Part shown: positions 9,069 to 19,322 of the stretch, one piece after another
How positions within the stretch are numbered: position 1 is the stretch's first letter
Layout: each line of letters starts with the position of its first letter
From: Pseudomonas sp. Bout1
GTDB lineage: Bacteria; Pseudomonadota; Gammaproteobacteria; Pseudomonadales; Pseudomonadaceae
Length of the DNA stretch: 64,000 nucleotides
Assembly: GCF_034314165.1 (NCBI RefSeq)
Contig: NZ_JAVIWK010000001.1
Location: 4,851,001-4,915,000, forward strand
Reading direction: 5' to 3'
The notes under the pieces: generated by a model
Database searches by the model: none
What the model was told of the DNA's origin: nothing
What the model saw: only the letters and a program-made list of their open reading frames with translations
Translations under genes and position numbers: made by a program

Positions 9069-9932
9069 ATGTCAGCGTTGATTCAATCCTTTCTGGACGA
9101 GGCGTCGTCGACCTACACCTACGTCGTCTATGAAACGGACGGTGGCCAGTGTGCCATCGTTGATTCGGTGCTCAATTACGACCCGGCCTCCGGGCGTACC
9201 GGTACTGGCCAGGCTGACCAGGTGATCGCGTTTGTGCGCGAGCATGGTTTGCAAGTGCAGTGGTTGCTTGAGACCCATGCCCATGCGGATCACCTGTCGG
9301 CGGCGCCGTATTTGCGTCGTCAGTTGGGCGGCAAGATCGCAATTGGCCAGTCCATCAGCAAGGTGCAGGGGGTGTTCAAGAACCTGTTCAACCTGGAGCC
9401 GGAGTTTCGGGTGGACGGGTCGCAGTTCGACCAGCTGTTTGCGCCGGATGAGGTGTTTCATATCGGCAACCTGAAGGCCCAGGCGCTGCATGTGCCGGGG
9501 CATACGCCGGCGGACATGGCTTACCTGATTGAAGACCAACTGATTCTAGTGGGCGACACGCTGTTCATGCCGGATGTGGGCACGGCGCGCTGCGATTTCC
9601 CAGGTGGTGATGCGCGCCAGCTTTACGCGTCGATGCGCACGTTGTTGGCCTTCCCGCCGCAAACCCGGTTGTATGTGTGCCATGACTACCCGCCTGAAGG
9701 CCGCGCGGCCAAGTGCCTGACCACGGTGGCGGAACAGCGGGCGGGCAATATTCATGTGCATGACGGGGTGGATGAGGCCGCGTTTGTCGAGATGCGTACC
9801 ACGCGGGATGCCGGGTTGGGCATGCCGACATTGTTGCTGCCGGCGATTCAGGTGAATGTGCGGGCCGGGGTGATGCCGCCGGCGGAGGAGAATGGGGTGG
9901 TTTACCTGAAGATTCCGCTTAATCAACTTTGA
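9069..9932 (+). CDS. Persulfide dioxygenase-like metallo-beta-lactamase fold protein
   Basis: A 287-aa MBL-fold enzyme. The metal-binding motif THAHADHLSAAPYL is near residue 75, the second-shell HVPGHTPADM near 142, VGDTLF with its bridging Asp near 163, and VCHDYPP near 203. This pattern matches ETHE1/Blh-type persulfide dioxygenases, which oxidise glutathione persulfide to sulfite. It is divergent from the sulfide:quinone oxidoreductase across 180 bases. An older annotation as a glyoxalase II-like hydrolase is possible, but the sulfur neighbours favour the dioxygenase. Confidence 0.85.
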   Translation: MSALIQSFLDEASSTYTYVVYETDGGQCAIVDSVLNYDPASGRTGTGQADQVIAFVREHGLQVQWLLETHAHADHLSAAPYLRRQLGGKIAIGQSISKVQGVFKNLFNLEPEFRVDGSQFDQLFAPDEVFHIGNLKAQALHVPGHTPADMAYLIEDQLILVGDTLFMPDVGTARCDFPGGDARQLYASMRTLLAFPPQTRLYVCHDYPPEGRAAKCLTTVAEQRAGNIHVHDGVDEAAFVEMRTTRDAGLGMPTLLLPAIQVNVRAGVMPPAEENGVVYLKIPLNQL

Positions 9933-9946
9933 AATACATTACCCAT

Positions 9947-10036
9947 TGTAGGAGCTGGCTTGCCAGCGATGGCGGTGTTTCAGACAGCGCATCTGGTGGC
10001 CGATACTCCGCTATCGCTGGCAAGCCAGCTCCTACA
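9947..10036. repeat. REPIN (paired REP palindrome)
   Basis: Two inverted 24-base arms, beginning TGTAGGAGCTGGCTTGCC and ending in its complement, enclose a 42-base spacer. This is the REP doublet form common in fluorescent Pseudomonas intergenic DNA. It sits between the convergent persulfide dioxygenase and bkdR genes and may act as a transcription barrier. Confidence 0.85.
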
Positions 10037-10050
10037 GGGACGGTGGGGTA

Positions 10051-10536
10051 TTAACCGAGGTTGATGCCATTGGCCGGTAGCGGCAGCGCGGTTTTGTAGC
10101 GCACTTGCTTGAGGGCAAAGCTGGAGCGGATGTTGGCGACACCCGGGACTTTGGTCAGGAAGTCCATCATGAAGCGCTCCAAAGACTGGATGGTCGGCAC
10201 CAGCACCCGAATCAGATAATCGGGGTCGCCGGCCATCAGGTAGCACTCCATCACTTCGGGGCGATCCGAAATCGCCCCTTCAAATTGCTGCAAGGCCAAT
10301 TCGTTCTGCTTTTCCAGGCTGACGTGGATGAACACATTGACGTGCAGCCCCAGCAGGTCGGCGTCCAGCAGCGTTACCTGGTCGCGAATCAGGCCCAATT
10401 CTTCCATCGCCTTGACCCGGTTGAAACACGGCGTGGGCGACAGGTTGACCGAGCGGGCCAGGTCGGCGTTGGTGATGCGGGCGTTCTCCTGAAGGGCGTT
10501 CAGAATGCCGATATCGATACGGTCCAGTTTGCGCAT
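10051..10536 (-). CDS. bkdR: BkdR, Lrp/AsnC-family activator of the bkd operon
   Basis: A 161-aa regulator. The N-terminal winged helix covers about residues 1-60 ([42 protein letters not shown]). The C-terminal RAM ligand-binding domain covers about 70-150 and includes [21 protein letters not shown]. It is divergent from bkdA1 across 195 bases, exactly as in P. putida and P. aeruginosa. There BkdR binds branched-chain amino acids and activates bkd transcription. Synteny makes the name secure. Confidence 0.93.
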   Translation of the reverse strand: MRKLDRIDIGILNALQENARITNADLARSVNLSPTPCFNRVKAMEELGLIRDQVTLLDADLLGLHVNVFIHVSLEKQNELALQQFEGAISDRPEVMECYLMAGDPDYLIRVLVPTIQSLERFMMDFLTKVPGVANIRSSFALKQVRYKTALPLPANGINLG

Positions 10537-11967
<1,431 letters not shown>

Positions 11968-11968
11968 C

Positions 11969-13027
11969 ATGAACGATCACAACAACAATATCCAGCTGGA
12001 AACCGCCATGACCACCACGACCATGACCATGATCCAGGCCTTGCGCTCGGCCATGGATGTGATGCTTGAGCGCGACGACAACGTGGTGGTGTTCGGCCAG
12101 GACGTCGGTTACTTCGGCGGCGTGTTCCGTTGCACCGAGGGTTTGCAGAACAAGTACGGCACCTCGCGGGTGTTTGACGCGCCGATCTCCGAAAGCGGGA
12201 TCGTCGGCGTGGCGGTGGGCATGGGCGCCTATGGCCTGCGGCCGGTGGCCGAGATTCAGTTTGCCGACTACGTGTACCCCGCCACCGACCAGATCATTTC
12301 CGAAGCCGCACGCCTGCGTTATCGCTCGGCCGGCCAGTTCACGGCACCGCTGACCATGCGCATGCCTTGCGGCGGTGGCATCTACGGTGGCCAGACCCAC
12401 AGCCAGAGTATTGAGGCGGTGTTCACCCAGGTCTGCGGCCTGCGCACGGTGATGCCGTCCAACCCTTACGACGCCAAGGGCCTGCTGATCGCTTCCATCG
12501 AAAACGATGACCCGGTGATCTTCCTCGAACCCAAGCGCCTGTATAACGGCCCGTTCGACGGCCACCACGACCGCCCGGTAACCCCGTGGTCGAAACACCC
12601 GCAAGCGCAAGTGCCGGACGGTTACTACACCGTGCCACTGGACGTGGCTGCCATCGCCCGCCCAGGCAAGGACGTGACCATCCTTACCTACGGCACCACC
12701 GTGTATGTGTCGCAAGTCGCCGCTGAAGAAACCGGCATCGATGCCGAAGTCATCGACCTGCGCAGCCTGTGGCCGCTGGACCTGGAAACCATCGTCAACT
12801 CCGTGAAGAAAACCCGCCGCTGCGTGATCGTTCACGAAGCCACCCGTACCTGCGGGTTCGGCGCCGAGCTGGTGGCGCTGGTGCAGGAGCATTGCTTCCA
12901 CTACCTGGAAGCGCCGATCGAGCGCGTCACCGGCTGGGACACCCCCTACCCGCACGCGCAAGAGTGGGCGTATTTCCCTGGCCCGACCCGAGTGGGCGCG
13001 GCTTTGCATCGGGTTATGGAGGTCTGA
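11969..13027 (+). CDS. bkdA2: Branched-chain 2-oxoacid dehydrogenase E1 beta subunit
   Basis: A 352-aa transketolase-like subunit that pairs with BkdA1. The pyrimidine-binding domain (about residues 20-190) includes FGQDVGYFGGVFRCTEGL and MRMPCGGGIYGGQTHSQS. The C-terminal domain has VIVHEATRTCGFGAEL and RVTGWDTPYPHA. The N-terminus MNDHNNN matches the start used for the P. putida protein as I recall it, so I keep the first ATG. The gene abuts bkdB (stop, then ATG) in one transcript. Confidence 0.96.
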   Translation: MNDHNNNIQLETAMTTTTMTMIQALRSAMDVMLERDDNVVVFGQDVGYFGGVFRCTEGLQNKYGTSRVFDAPISESGIVGVAVGMGAYGLRPVAEIQFADYVYPATDQIISEAARLRYRSAGQFTAPLTMRMPCGGGIYGGQTHSQSIEAVFTQVCGLRTVMPSNPYDAKGLLIASIENDDPVIFLEPKRLYNGPFDGHHDRPVTPWSKHPQAQVPDGYYTVPLDVAAIARPGKDVTILTYGTTVYVSQVAAEETGIDAEVIDLRSLWPLDLETIVNSVKKTRRCVIVHEATRTCGFGAELVALVQEHCFHYLEAPIERVTGWDTPYPHAQEWAYFPGPTRVGAALHRVMEV

Positions 13028-14305
13028 ATGGGCACGCACGTTATCAAGATGCCGGACATTGGCGAAGGCATCGCAGAAGTTGAATTGTCGGTGTGGCACG
13101 TCAAGGTCGGCGACCTGGTGGTAGAAGACCAGGTGCTGGCGGATGTGATGACCGACAAGGCCATGGTGGACATTCCTTCGCCGGTGCACGGCAAGGTGAT
13201 TTCCCTCGGCGGCGAGCCCGGCGAAGTCATGGCGGTTGGCAGCGTCTTGATCAGTATCGAAGTGGAAGGCGCCGGCAATACCAAAGAATCGGCATTGTCT
13301 GCAGTGGTTGAAGAGCTTGCACCTGCTCCGGCCACGAAAGTTGAAGCCAAGGCCGCGCCGGTGGTTGAACCCAAACCGGCCGCCAAGCCTGCAGTAGCAG
13401 CGACGCAATCGCCCGTGGCCCGCGAGGTCGACGACCGCCCGCTGGCCTCCCCGGCCGTGCGCAAACATGCGCTGGATGCTGGCATCCAGCTACGACTGGT
13501 GCAGGGTTCCGGCCCAGCCGGCCGGATTCTGCATGAAGATCTGGACGCTTACTTGCTCCAGGGTCCGGCGCAAAATTCCAGTGCCTCCAACCCTTACGCC
13601 GAACGCAACGACGAGCAGCAGATTCCGGTGATCGGCATGCGCCGCAAGATCGCCCAGCGCATGCAGGACGCCACCCGGCGCGCCGCGCATTTCAGCTATG
13701 TGGAAGAGATCGACGTCACCGCCCTCGACGAGTTGCGCGTGCACCTCAATGAGAAACACGGCGCCACCCGTGGCAAGTTGACCCTGCTGCCGTTCCTGGT
13801 ACGGGCCATGGTCGTCGCATTGCGCGACTACCCGCAGATCAACGCGCGTTACGACGACGAAGCCCAGGTCATCACCCGCCTCGGTGCCGTGCACGTGGGC
13901 GTCGCCACCCAGAGCGATATCGGCCTGATGGTGCCGGTGGTACGTCACGCCGAAGCCCGCAACCTGTGGGGCACGGCAGAAGAGATCAACCGCTTGGCCA
14001 ACGCTGCGCGCACTGGCAAGGCCAGTCGCGATGAGCTGTCGGGTTCAAGCATTACCCTGACCAGCCTGGGCGCGCTGGGCGGGATTGTCAGCACACCGGT
14101 GCTGAACCTGCCGGAAGTGGCCATCGTCGGGGTCAACCGCATTGTCGAGCGGCCGATGGTGATCAAGGGCCAGATCGTGATCCGCAAGATGATGAACCTC
14201 TCCAGCTCCTTCGATCACCGGGTGGTCGATGGCATGGACGCGGCGCAATTCATCCAGGCCATCCGTGGCCTGCTCGAACAACCCGCCAGCCTGTTCCTGG
14301 AGTAA
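13028..14305 (+). CDS. bkdB: Branched-chain 2-oxoacid dehydrogenase E2 (dihydrolipoyl acyltransferase)
   Basis: A 425-aa E2 core protein. It carries one lipoyl domain (about residues 3-78; lipoyl Lys in MTDKAMVDIPSP near 44), an Ala/Pro-rich linker (about 95-135) and a peripheral subunit-binding domain (SPAVRKHALDAGIQLRLVQG near 142). The catalytic acyltransferase domain (about 195-425) has the active-site motif SSFDHRVVDGMDAAQF near 393. It transfers branched acyl groups to CoA and scaffolds E1 and E3. Length and domain order are normal. Confidence 0.96.
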   Translation: MGTHVIKMPDIGEGIAEVELSVWHVKVGDLVVEDQVLADVMTDKAMVDIPSPVHGKVISLGGEPGEVMAVGSVLISIEVEGAGNTKESALSAVVEELAPAPATKVEAKAAPVVEPKPAAKPAVAATQSPVAREVDDRPLASPAVRKHALDAGIQLRLVQGSGPAGRILHEDLDAYLLQGPAQNSSASNPYAERNDEQQIPVIGMRRKIAQRMQDATRRAAHFSYVEEIDVTALDELRVHLNEKHGATRGKLTLLPFLVRAMVVALRDYPQINARYDDEAQVITRLGAVHVGVATQSDIGLMVPVVRHAEARNLWGTAEEINRLANAARTGKASRDELSGSSITLTSLGALGGIVSTPVLNLPEVAIVGVNRIVERPMVIKGQIVIRKMMNLSSSFDHRVVDGMDAAQFIQAIRGLLEQPASLFLE

Positions 14306-14308
14306 CCC

Positions 14309-15688
14309 ATGTCTCAAACATTGCACACCACGCTGCTGATCATCGGCGGCGGGCCTGGCGGTTATGTAGCAGCGATTCGCGCTGGCCAGTTGGGTATCCC
14401 GACCATTCTCGTGGAAGGCCAGTCGCTGGGCGGCACCTGCCTGAACATCGGCTGCATTCCGTCCAAGGCACTGATCCATGTCGCCGAACAATTCCAGCAA
14501 ACCGTGCACCACAGCCAGGGTTCACCGCTGGGCATCGAGGTCGATGTGCCGACCCTGGACATCGGCAAAAGCGTTGAATGGAAAGACGCCATCGTTGACC
14601 GCCTGACCACCGGCGTCGCCGCGCTGCTTAAAAAGCACAAGGTCCAGGTGATTCAAGGCTGGGCCAAGGTTGTGGACGGCAAGACCGTCGACGTCGGCGA
14701 CCAACGCATCCAGTGCGAACACCTGCTGCTGGCCACCGGGTCGAAAAGCGTCAACCTGCCGATGCTGCCGATTGGCGGGCCGATCATCTCCTCCACCGAA
14801 GCCCTGGCGCCCAAGCGCATTCCTAAACGCCTGATCGTGGTCGGTGGTGGCTACATCGGCCTGGAGCTGGGGATTGCCTATCGCAAGCTCGGCGCCGAGG
14901 TCAGCGTGGTCGAGGCGCAGGACCGGATCCTGCCGGCCTACGACGCTGAACTGACCCAACCGGTGGCCGAATCCCTCAAGCAACTGGGAGTGAAGGTATT
15001 TTTGAAACACAGCGTCACCGGCTTTGAGCACAACACCCTGCAAGTGCGTGACCCCAGCGGCGAGACGCTGACGCTTGAAACCGACCAGGTGCTGGTTGCC
15101 GTTGGTCGAAAACCCAACACCCAGGGCTGGAACCTCGAAACCTTGAACCTGGACATGAACGGCTCGGCGATCAAGATCGACAGCCGTTGCCAGACCAGCA
15201 TGCGCAACGTGTGGGCGATCGGCGACCTCAGCGGTGAGCCGATGCTCGCCCACCGCGCCATGGCCCAAGGCGAGATGGTCGCCGAACTGATCAGCGGCAA
15301 ATCCCGCGAATTCAACCCGGCCGCGATCCCGGCCGTGTGCTTCACCGACCCGGAACTGGTGGTGGTCGGCAAGACCCCGGACGAAGCCAAGGCCGCAGGC
15401 CTGGACTGCATCGTCTCGAGCTTCCCGTTCGCCGCCAACGGCCGGGCCATGACCCTGGAGTCGAAAACCGGCTTCGTGCGGGTAGTGGCGCGGCGCGACA
15501 ATCACCTGATCGTCGGTTGGCAAGCGGTCGGTGTGGGCGTCTCGGAATTGTCCACGGCCTTCGGCCTGAGCTTGGAGATGGGCTCGCGCCTGGAAGACGT
15601 GGCGGGCACCATCCACGCCCACCCGACCCTCGGCGAAGCGGTACAAGAAGCGGCGCTACGGGCCCTGGGGCATGCATTGCACCTTTGA
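14309..15688 (+). CDS. lpdV: Dihydrolipoyl dehydrogenase E3 (Lpd-Val)
   Basis: A 459-aa flavoprotein that reoxidises the lipoyl group of BkdB with NAD. It shows the FAD motif GGGPGGY near residue 12, the redox-active disulfide [15 protein letters not shown] near 43, the NAD motif [12 protein letters not shown] near 178 and [15 protein letters not shown] near 305. The catalytic [14 protein letters not shown] is near 437. It is the last gene of the bkd operon, three bases after bkdB, and serves this complex specifically in pseudomonads. Confidence 0.96.
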   Translation: MSQTLHTTLLIIGGGPGGYVAAIRAGQLGIPTILVEGQSLGGTCLNIGCIPSKALIHVAEQFQQTVHHSQGSPLGIEVDVPTLDIGKSVEWKDAIVDRLTTGVAALLKKHKVQVIQGWAKVVDGKTVDVGDQRIQCEHLLLATGSKSVNLPMLPIGGPIISSTEALAPKRIPKRLIVVGGGYIGLELGIAYRKLGAEVSVVEAQDRILPAYDAELTQPVAESLKQLGVKVFLKHSVTGFEHNTLQVRDPSGETLTLETDQVLVAVGRKPNTQGWNLETLNLDMNGSAIKIDSRCQTSMRNVWAIGDLSGEPMLAHRAMAQGEMVAELISGKSREFNPAAIPAVCFTDPELVVVGKTPDEAKAAGLDCIVSSFPFAANGRAMTLESKTGFVRVVARRDNHLIVGWQAVGVGVSELSTAFGLSLEMGSRLEDVAGTIHAHPTLGEAVQEAALRALGHALHL

Positions 15689-15699
15689 GACCGCGGTAG

Positions 15700-15840
15700 C
15701 GCCATCGCAGGCAAGCCAGCTCCCACAAGGGATCGGCATTCGACAGGGCAACACGGTCGAATGTGGGAGCCGGGCTTGCCCGCGATGACGGTGGATCGGC
15801 CGACCAGGATGCCGAATGGTCCACCTACCCCGCTCCCACA
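15700..15840. repeat. Cluster of REP sequences downstream of lpdV
   Basis: A REP in one orientation (15701-15727, ending GCCAGCTCCCACA) faces a second in the other (15762-15791, TGTGGGAGCCGGGCTTGCC). A degraded third copy (CGCTCCCACA) ends near 15840. The first two form a tail-to-tail pair. They lie between lpdV and ilvE and may stabilise the bkd mRNA end. Confidence 0.75.
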
Positions 15841-15930
15841 CAAGCCAAGAATGAAGTATTGTTGCGCCCATCCAGAAATAAACCATAAGCCTGCCTTCGA
15901 CCAGGCGGTTGACCAAAGATAGAGGGTGTC

Positions 15931-16950
15931 ATGGGTAACGAAAGCATCAATTGGGACAAGCTGGGTTTTGACTACATCAAGACCGACAAGCGTTTCCTCC
16001 AGACCTGGAAAGACGGCGCCTGGCAAGAAGGCACCCTGACCGACGACAACGTGCTGCACATCAGCGAGGGCTCCACCGCCCTGCACTACGGCCAGCAATG
16101 CTTCGAAGGCCTCAAGGCCTACCGCTGCAAGGACGGTTCGATCAACCTGTTCCGCCCGGACCAGAACGCAGCGCGCATGCAGCGCAGCTGTGGCCGCCTG
16201 CTGATGCCACAAGTGCCGACCGAGACCTTCATCGAAGCCTGCAAGGACGTGGTCCGCGCCAACGAGCGGTTCATCCCGCCGTACGGCACTGGCGGCGCGC
16301 TGTACCTGCGCCCGTTCGTGATCGGCACCGGCGACAACATCGGCGTGCGTACTGCGCCGGAGTTCATCTTCTCGATCTTCTGCATCCCGGTAGGCGCCTA
16401 CTTCAAGGGCGGCCTGACCCCGCACAACTTCCTGATCTCCGGTTACGACCGTGCAGCTCCCAACGGCACCGGTGCGGCCAAGGTCGGTGGCAACTACGCC
16501 GCCAGCCTGATGCCTGGTTCTTTGGCGAAAAAAGCCAACTTCGCCGACTGCATCTACCTCGACCCGGCCACCCACTCGAAGATCGAAGAAGTCGGCTCGG
16601 CCAACTTCTTCGGGATCACCCACGACAACAAGTTCGTCACCCCGAACTCACCGTCGGTGTTGCCGGGCATCACCCGCCTGTCGCTGATCGAGCTGGCCAA
16701 ATCGCGGCTGGGCCTGGAAGTGGTTGAAGGCGACGTGCTGATCGACAAGCTGTCGGACTTCAAGGAAGCCGGCGCCTGCGGCACCGCAGCCGTGATCACC
16801 CCGATCGGCGGCATCGAGTACAAAGACAAGCTGCACGTGTTCTACAGCGAAAAAGAAGTCGGCCCGGTCACCCAGCAGCTCTACAAAGAGCTGACCGGCG
16901 TGCAATCCGGCGACGTCGAAGCGCCTGAAGGCTGGATCGTCAAAGTCTAA
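15931..16950 (+). CDS. ilvE: Branched-chain amino acid aminotransferase
   Basis: A 339-aa fold-type IV PLP aminotransferase, close to the usual length of the long bacterial BCAT form. The catalytic Lys lies in AAKVGGNYAASLMPG near residue 190, and the phosphate-binding EVGSANFFGIT is near 224. The substrate loop AGACGTAAVITPIG is near 284. It transaminates leucine, isoleucine and valine to the oxoacids consumed by the Bkd complex encoded just upstream. It has its own gap of 242 bases and its own ribosome site, so it may be expressed separately. Confidence 0.93.
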   Translation: MGNESINWDKLGFDYIKTDKRFLQTWKDGAWQEGTLTDDNVLHISEGSTALHYGQQCFEGLKAYRCKDGSINLFRPDQNAARMQRSCGRLLMPQVPTETFIEACKDVVRANERFIPPYGTGGALYLRPFVIGTGDNIGVRTAPEFIFSIFCIPVGAYFKGGLTPHNFLISGYDRAAPNGTGAAKVGGNYAASLMPGSLAKKANFADCIYLDPATHSKIEEVGSANFFGITHDNKFVTPNSPSVLPGITRLSLIELAKSRLGLEVVEGDVLIDKLSDFKEAGACGTAAVITPIGGIEYKDKLHVFYSEKEVGPVTQQLYKELTGVQSGDVEAPEGWIVKV

Positions 16951-16982
16951 GCACACGGCTGCCAGCAACACCACAAAACCAA

Positions 16983-17160
16983 TGTGGCAGCTGGCTTGCT
17001 GTAGTGAGCGGACTTGCTGTAGTGAGCTGGCTTACTGTGGTGACCTGGCTTACTGTAGTGAGCGGGCTTGCCCCGCGCTGGGCTGCGAAGCAGCCCCATC
17101 AATCTGTAGTGAACCCAACGGGGAACAAACCCCCTCACCACAACAAGCCCGCTCCCACAT
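16983..17160. repeat. REP with tandemly amplified 18-bp tail
   Basis: Four perfect-length 18-bp units, variants of TGTAGTGAGCGGGCTTGC, run head to tail from 17000 to 17071, preceded by a 17-base variant at 16983. They lead into the palindromic core CCCCGCGCTGGGCTGCGAAGC. A complementary copy (ACAACAAGCCCGCTCCCACA) closes the element near 17160. The same design recurs at 24457-24690, which shows a family of elements rather than a chance repeat. Confidence 0.75.
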
Positions 17161-17189
17161 TTGGTTTCCTGCGTCTGGAAAACCGAGGT

Positions 17190-18086
17190 TCAGACTTTAT
17201 CCCCCGGGATATTCCCCAGAACCTTCTTGCCCATGCTGATCCGCGGCTCCGCGCCATAACCCAGCGCCTCATAAAACCCCATCACCGCATCATTGCCGCT
17301 GGTGATCTGCAGATTGATCTTCATGCAGCCCAAGGCGGTCAACGCCTGCTCCGCATGCCGCACCAGCGAAGCGCCCAAGCCCTGTCGCCGATAATCGTCA
17401 TGCACCGCCACCGAATACAGCCAGCCACGATGCCCGTCGTAGCCTGCGAGGATGGTGCCAATCACCGCCTTCTTGTCGGTGGCCACGAAGAACAACCCAT
17501 CGTTCACCGCCAACTTCTTGTCGATCGCCAGGCCCGGCGTGTTATGCGCTGCGTCATAACCAAACGCCGCCTGCCACAGCGCCACCACCTGCGCCCGATG
17601 CGCCCGGTCGCGGTAGACGCCGATGGGATGGCGCGATGACAACGCCTTCTCCATCACCAGCGTGCGCTCATTGCCATGGTAAACGTCGCGCACCGTGTGA
17701 AACCCCAGCTTGGTATAGAACGGCTCCGCGGTCAGCGACGACGGCACATGCAGCGATGTCACCCCGGCTTCCCGGGCGCGCAACTCGATTTCAATCATCA
17801 ACAAACGCCCGATGCCCTGCCCTTGCAGCGCCGGATTGACGAACACCGAGCGCACCACATTGGCATCCAGCGCGGCAGTGGCGACGATCACGTCATCCTG
17901 GGTCGCCACCAGCACCGTTCGCCGCGCCAGCAACCCCACGACAGCCTCGGGGGTAAAGTTGCTCGCCACCCGCGCAATCACATCCGCCGGATAATCCCGG
18001 GCGTTGCTGTCATGCAGGGCCGCCAGGATGACCTGGCTGATGCCCTCGGCGTCAGTGGTTTGGGCGAGACGAACTTCAGTGGGCAT
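17190..18086 (-). CDS. Tandem GNAT-domain acetyltransferase
   Basis: A 298-aa protein with two GNAT domains. The first (about residues 3-145) has the acetyl-CoA loop VFVNPALQGQGIGRLLM; the second (about 155-290) has VAVHDDYRRQGLGASLVRHAE and ends with NDAVMGFYEALGYGAEPR, as in YpeA-type proteins. Both cofactor loops look intact, so both halves may be active. The ATG at 18086 follows AAGGAG by five bases, better than the in-frame GTG at 18092. The target is unknown. It stands alone between repeats. Confidence 0.82.
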   Translation of the reverse strand: MPTEVRLAQTTDAEGISQVILAALHDSNARDYPADVIARVASNFTPEAVVGLLARRTVLVATQDDVIVATAALDANVVRSVFVNPALQGQGIGRLLMIEIELRAREAGVTSLHVPSSLTAEPFYTKLGFHTVRDVYHGNERTLVMEKALSSRHPIGVYRDRAHRAQVVALWQAAFGYDAAHNTPGLAIDKKLAVNDGLFFVATDKKAVIGTILAGYDGHRGWLYSVAVHDDYRRQGLGASLVRHAEQALTALGCMKINLQITSGNDAVMGFYEALGYGAEPRISMGKKVLGNIPGDKV

Positions 18087-18133
18087 GGGCACTCCTTAAT
18101 GACGGACTCAATTCCTGCAGCCCCCCATACTAA

Positions 18134-18222
18134 TGTGGGAGCTGGCTTGCCTGCGATAGCGGTCTGTCAGCCAATCAAGTATCAACTGACAGACCGCTAT
18201 CGCAGGCAAGCCAGCTCCCACA
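18134..18222. repeat. Perfect REPIN with 37-bp arms
   Basis: Two fully complementary 37-base arms, opening TGTGGGAGCTGGCTTGCC, flank a 15-base loop. The lack of any mismatch suggests recent insertion or conversion. It lies in the divergent gap between the GNAT gene and ctlX. Confidence 0.9.
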
Positions 18223-18384
18223 GTTGATCAGCTTTATTCCTTCAACCGCAGCCAGCAGCCGATTCGGCTGCCACACCGCGCTTTTCAGCTTTCCCGGCTG
18301 GGCCGCCCCCTCACTTCAGCCGGGATTCTTCCTTCACACCGCACAAAATAGCCTCACTGCCCAACCCCATGGACCCGTGCCCCC

Positions 18385-19311
18385 ATGCAAACCACCAATA
18401 CCGTCTTGATGATCCGCCCGGCGCACTTCGCCTTCAACCCGGACACCGCGATCAACAACCGCTTCCAGCGCGCGCCCCTCGATCCGTTGGCGGCACAGCA
18501 CAAAGCGCTGCAAGAGTTCGACGGCTACGTCGACACCCTGCGCCATCACGGCGTGGAAGTACTGGTGGTTCAAGACACCCCCGCTCCCCACACCCCGGAT
18601 TCGATTTTCCCCAACAACTGGTGGAGCAGCCACGCCGACGGCAGCCTGGTGCTGTACCCGATGGAAGGCCAGAACCGCCGCCTGGAGCGCGACAAAGGTG
18701 TGCTCCAAGTGCTGGAGCAGCGTTTCGCGATCAAAGACACCATCGACTTCAGCCACCTCGAACAACAGAACATGTTCCTCGAAGGCACCGGCAGCATGGT
18801 CCTCGACCGCCAGCACCGCATCAGCTATGCGTGCCACTCGGGGCGTACGCATCAGGATGCCCTGCGCCAGTTCGCCGAACGCCTGGGCTACCAGGTCTGC
18901 GTGTTCCATGCCGTCGACCGCCACCACGCGCCGATCTACCACAGCAACGTGATGATGAGCGTCGGCCGCGACCTCTCCGTGGTGTGCTTGCAAGCGCTGC
19001 CCGACGACCACGAGCGCCAGGCCCTGGAAGGCTCCCTGCGCGGCACCGGAAAAGACATCGTCGCCCTGGACTTCGAACAGTTGGAAGCCTTCGCCGGCAA
19101 CATGCTCGAAGTCCACGACCGCGACGGCCAGCCGCTGCTGGTGATGTCGGCCAGCGCCTGGGGCTCGCTCAAGCCCGCCCAGCGCCAGCATGTGGAACGT
19201 CACACCCGCCCGGTGGTGGTGAACATCGACAACATCGAACGCATCGGCGGCGGCAGTGCGCGCTGCATGTTGGCCGAAGTGCATCTGCCCGCCCGCCCCT
19301 CATTTCAATAA
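18385..19311 (+). CDS. ctlX: Citrulline hydrolase CtlX (amidinotransferase/ADI superfamily)
   Basis: A 308-aa member of the guanidino-modifying superfamily. Visible family features are the N-terminal MIRPAHFAFNPDTAINN, FPNNWWSSHADGSLVLYPM near residue 75, FLEGTGSMVLDR near 133, YHSNVMMSVG near 188 with a likely catalytic His, and the C-terminal GGGSARCMLAEVHLP with the probable nucleophile Cys near 295. CtlX proteins hydrolyse citrulline to ornithine, CO2 and ammonia. The gene lies 11 bases before ornithine cyclodeaminase, which would take ornithine to proline. The ribosome site is weak. Confidence 0.88.
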   Translation: MQTTNTVLMIRPAHFAFNPDTAINNRFQRAPLDPLAAQHKALQEFDGYVDTLRHHGVEVLVVQDTPAPHTPDSIFPNNWWSSHADGSLVLYPMEGQNRRLERDKGVLQVLEQRFAIKDTIDFSHLEQQNMFLEGTGSMVLDRQHRISYACHSGRTHQDALRQFAERLGYQVCVFHAVDRHHAPIYHSNVMMSVGRDLSVVCLQALPDDHERQALEGSLRGTGKDIVALDFEQLEAFAGNMLEVHDRDGQPLLVMSASAWGSLKPAQRQHVERHTRPVVVNIDNIERIGGGSARCMLAEVHLPARPSFQ

Positions 19312-19322
19312 GGAGTCCTCCC

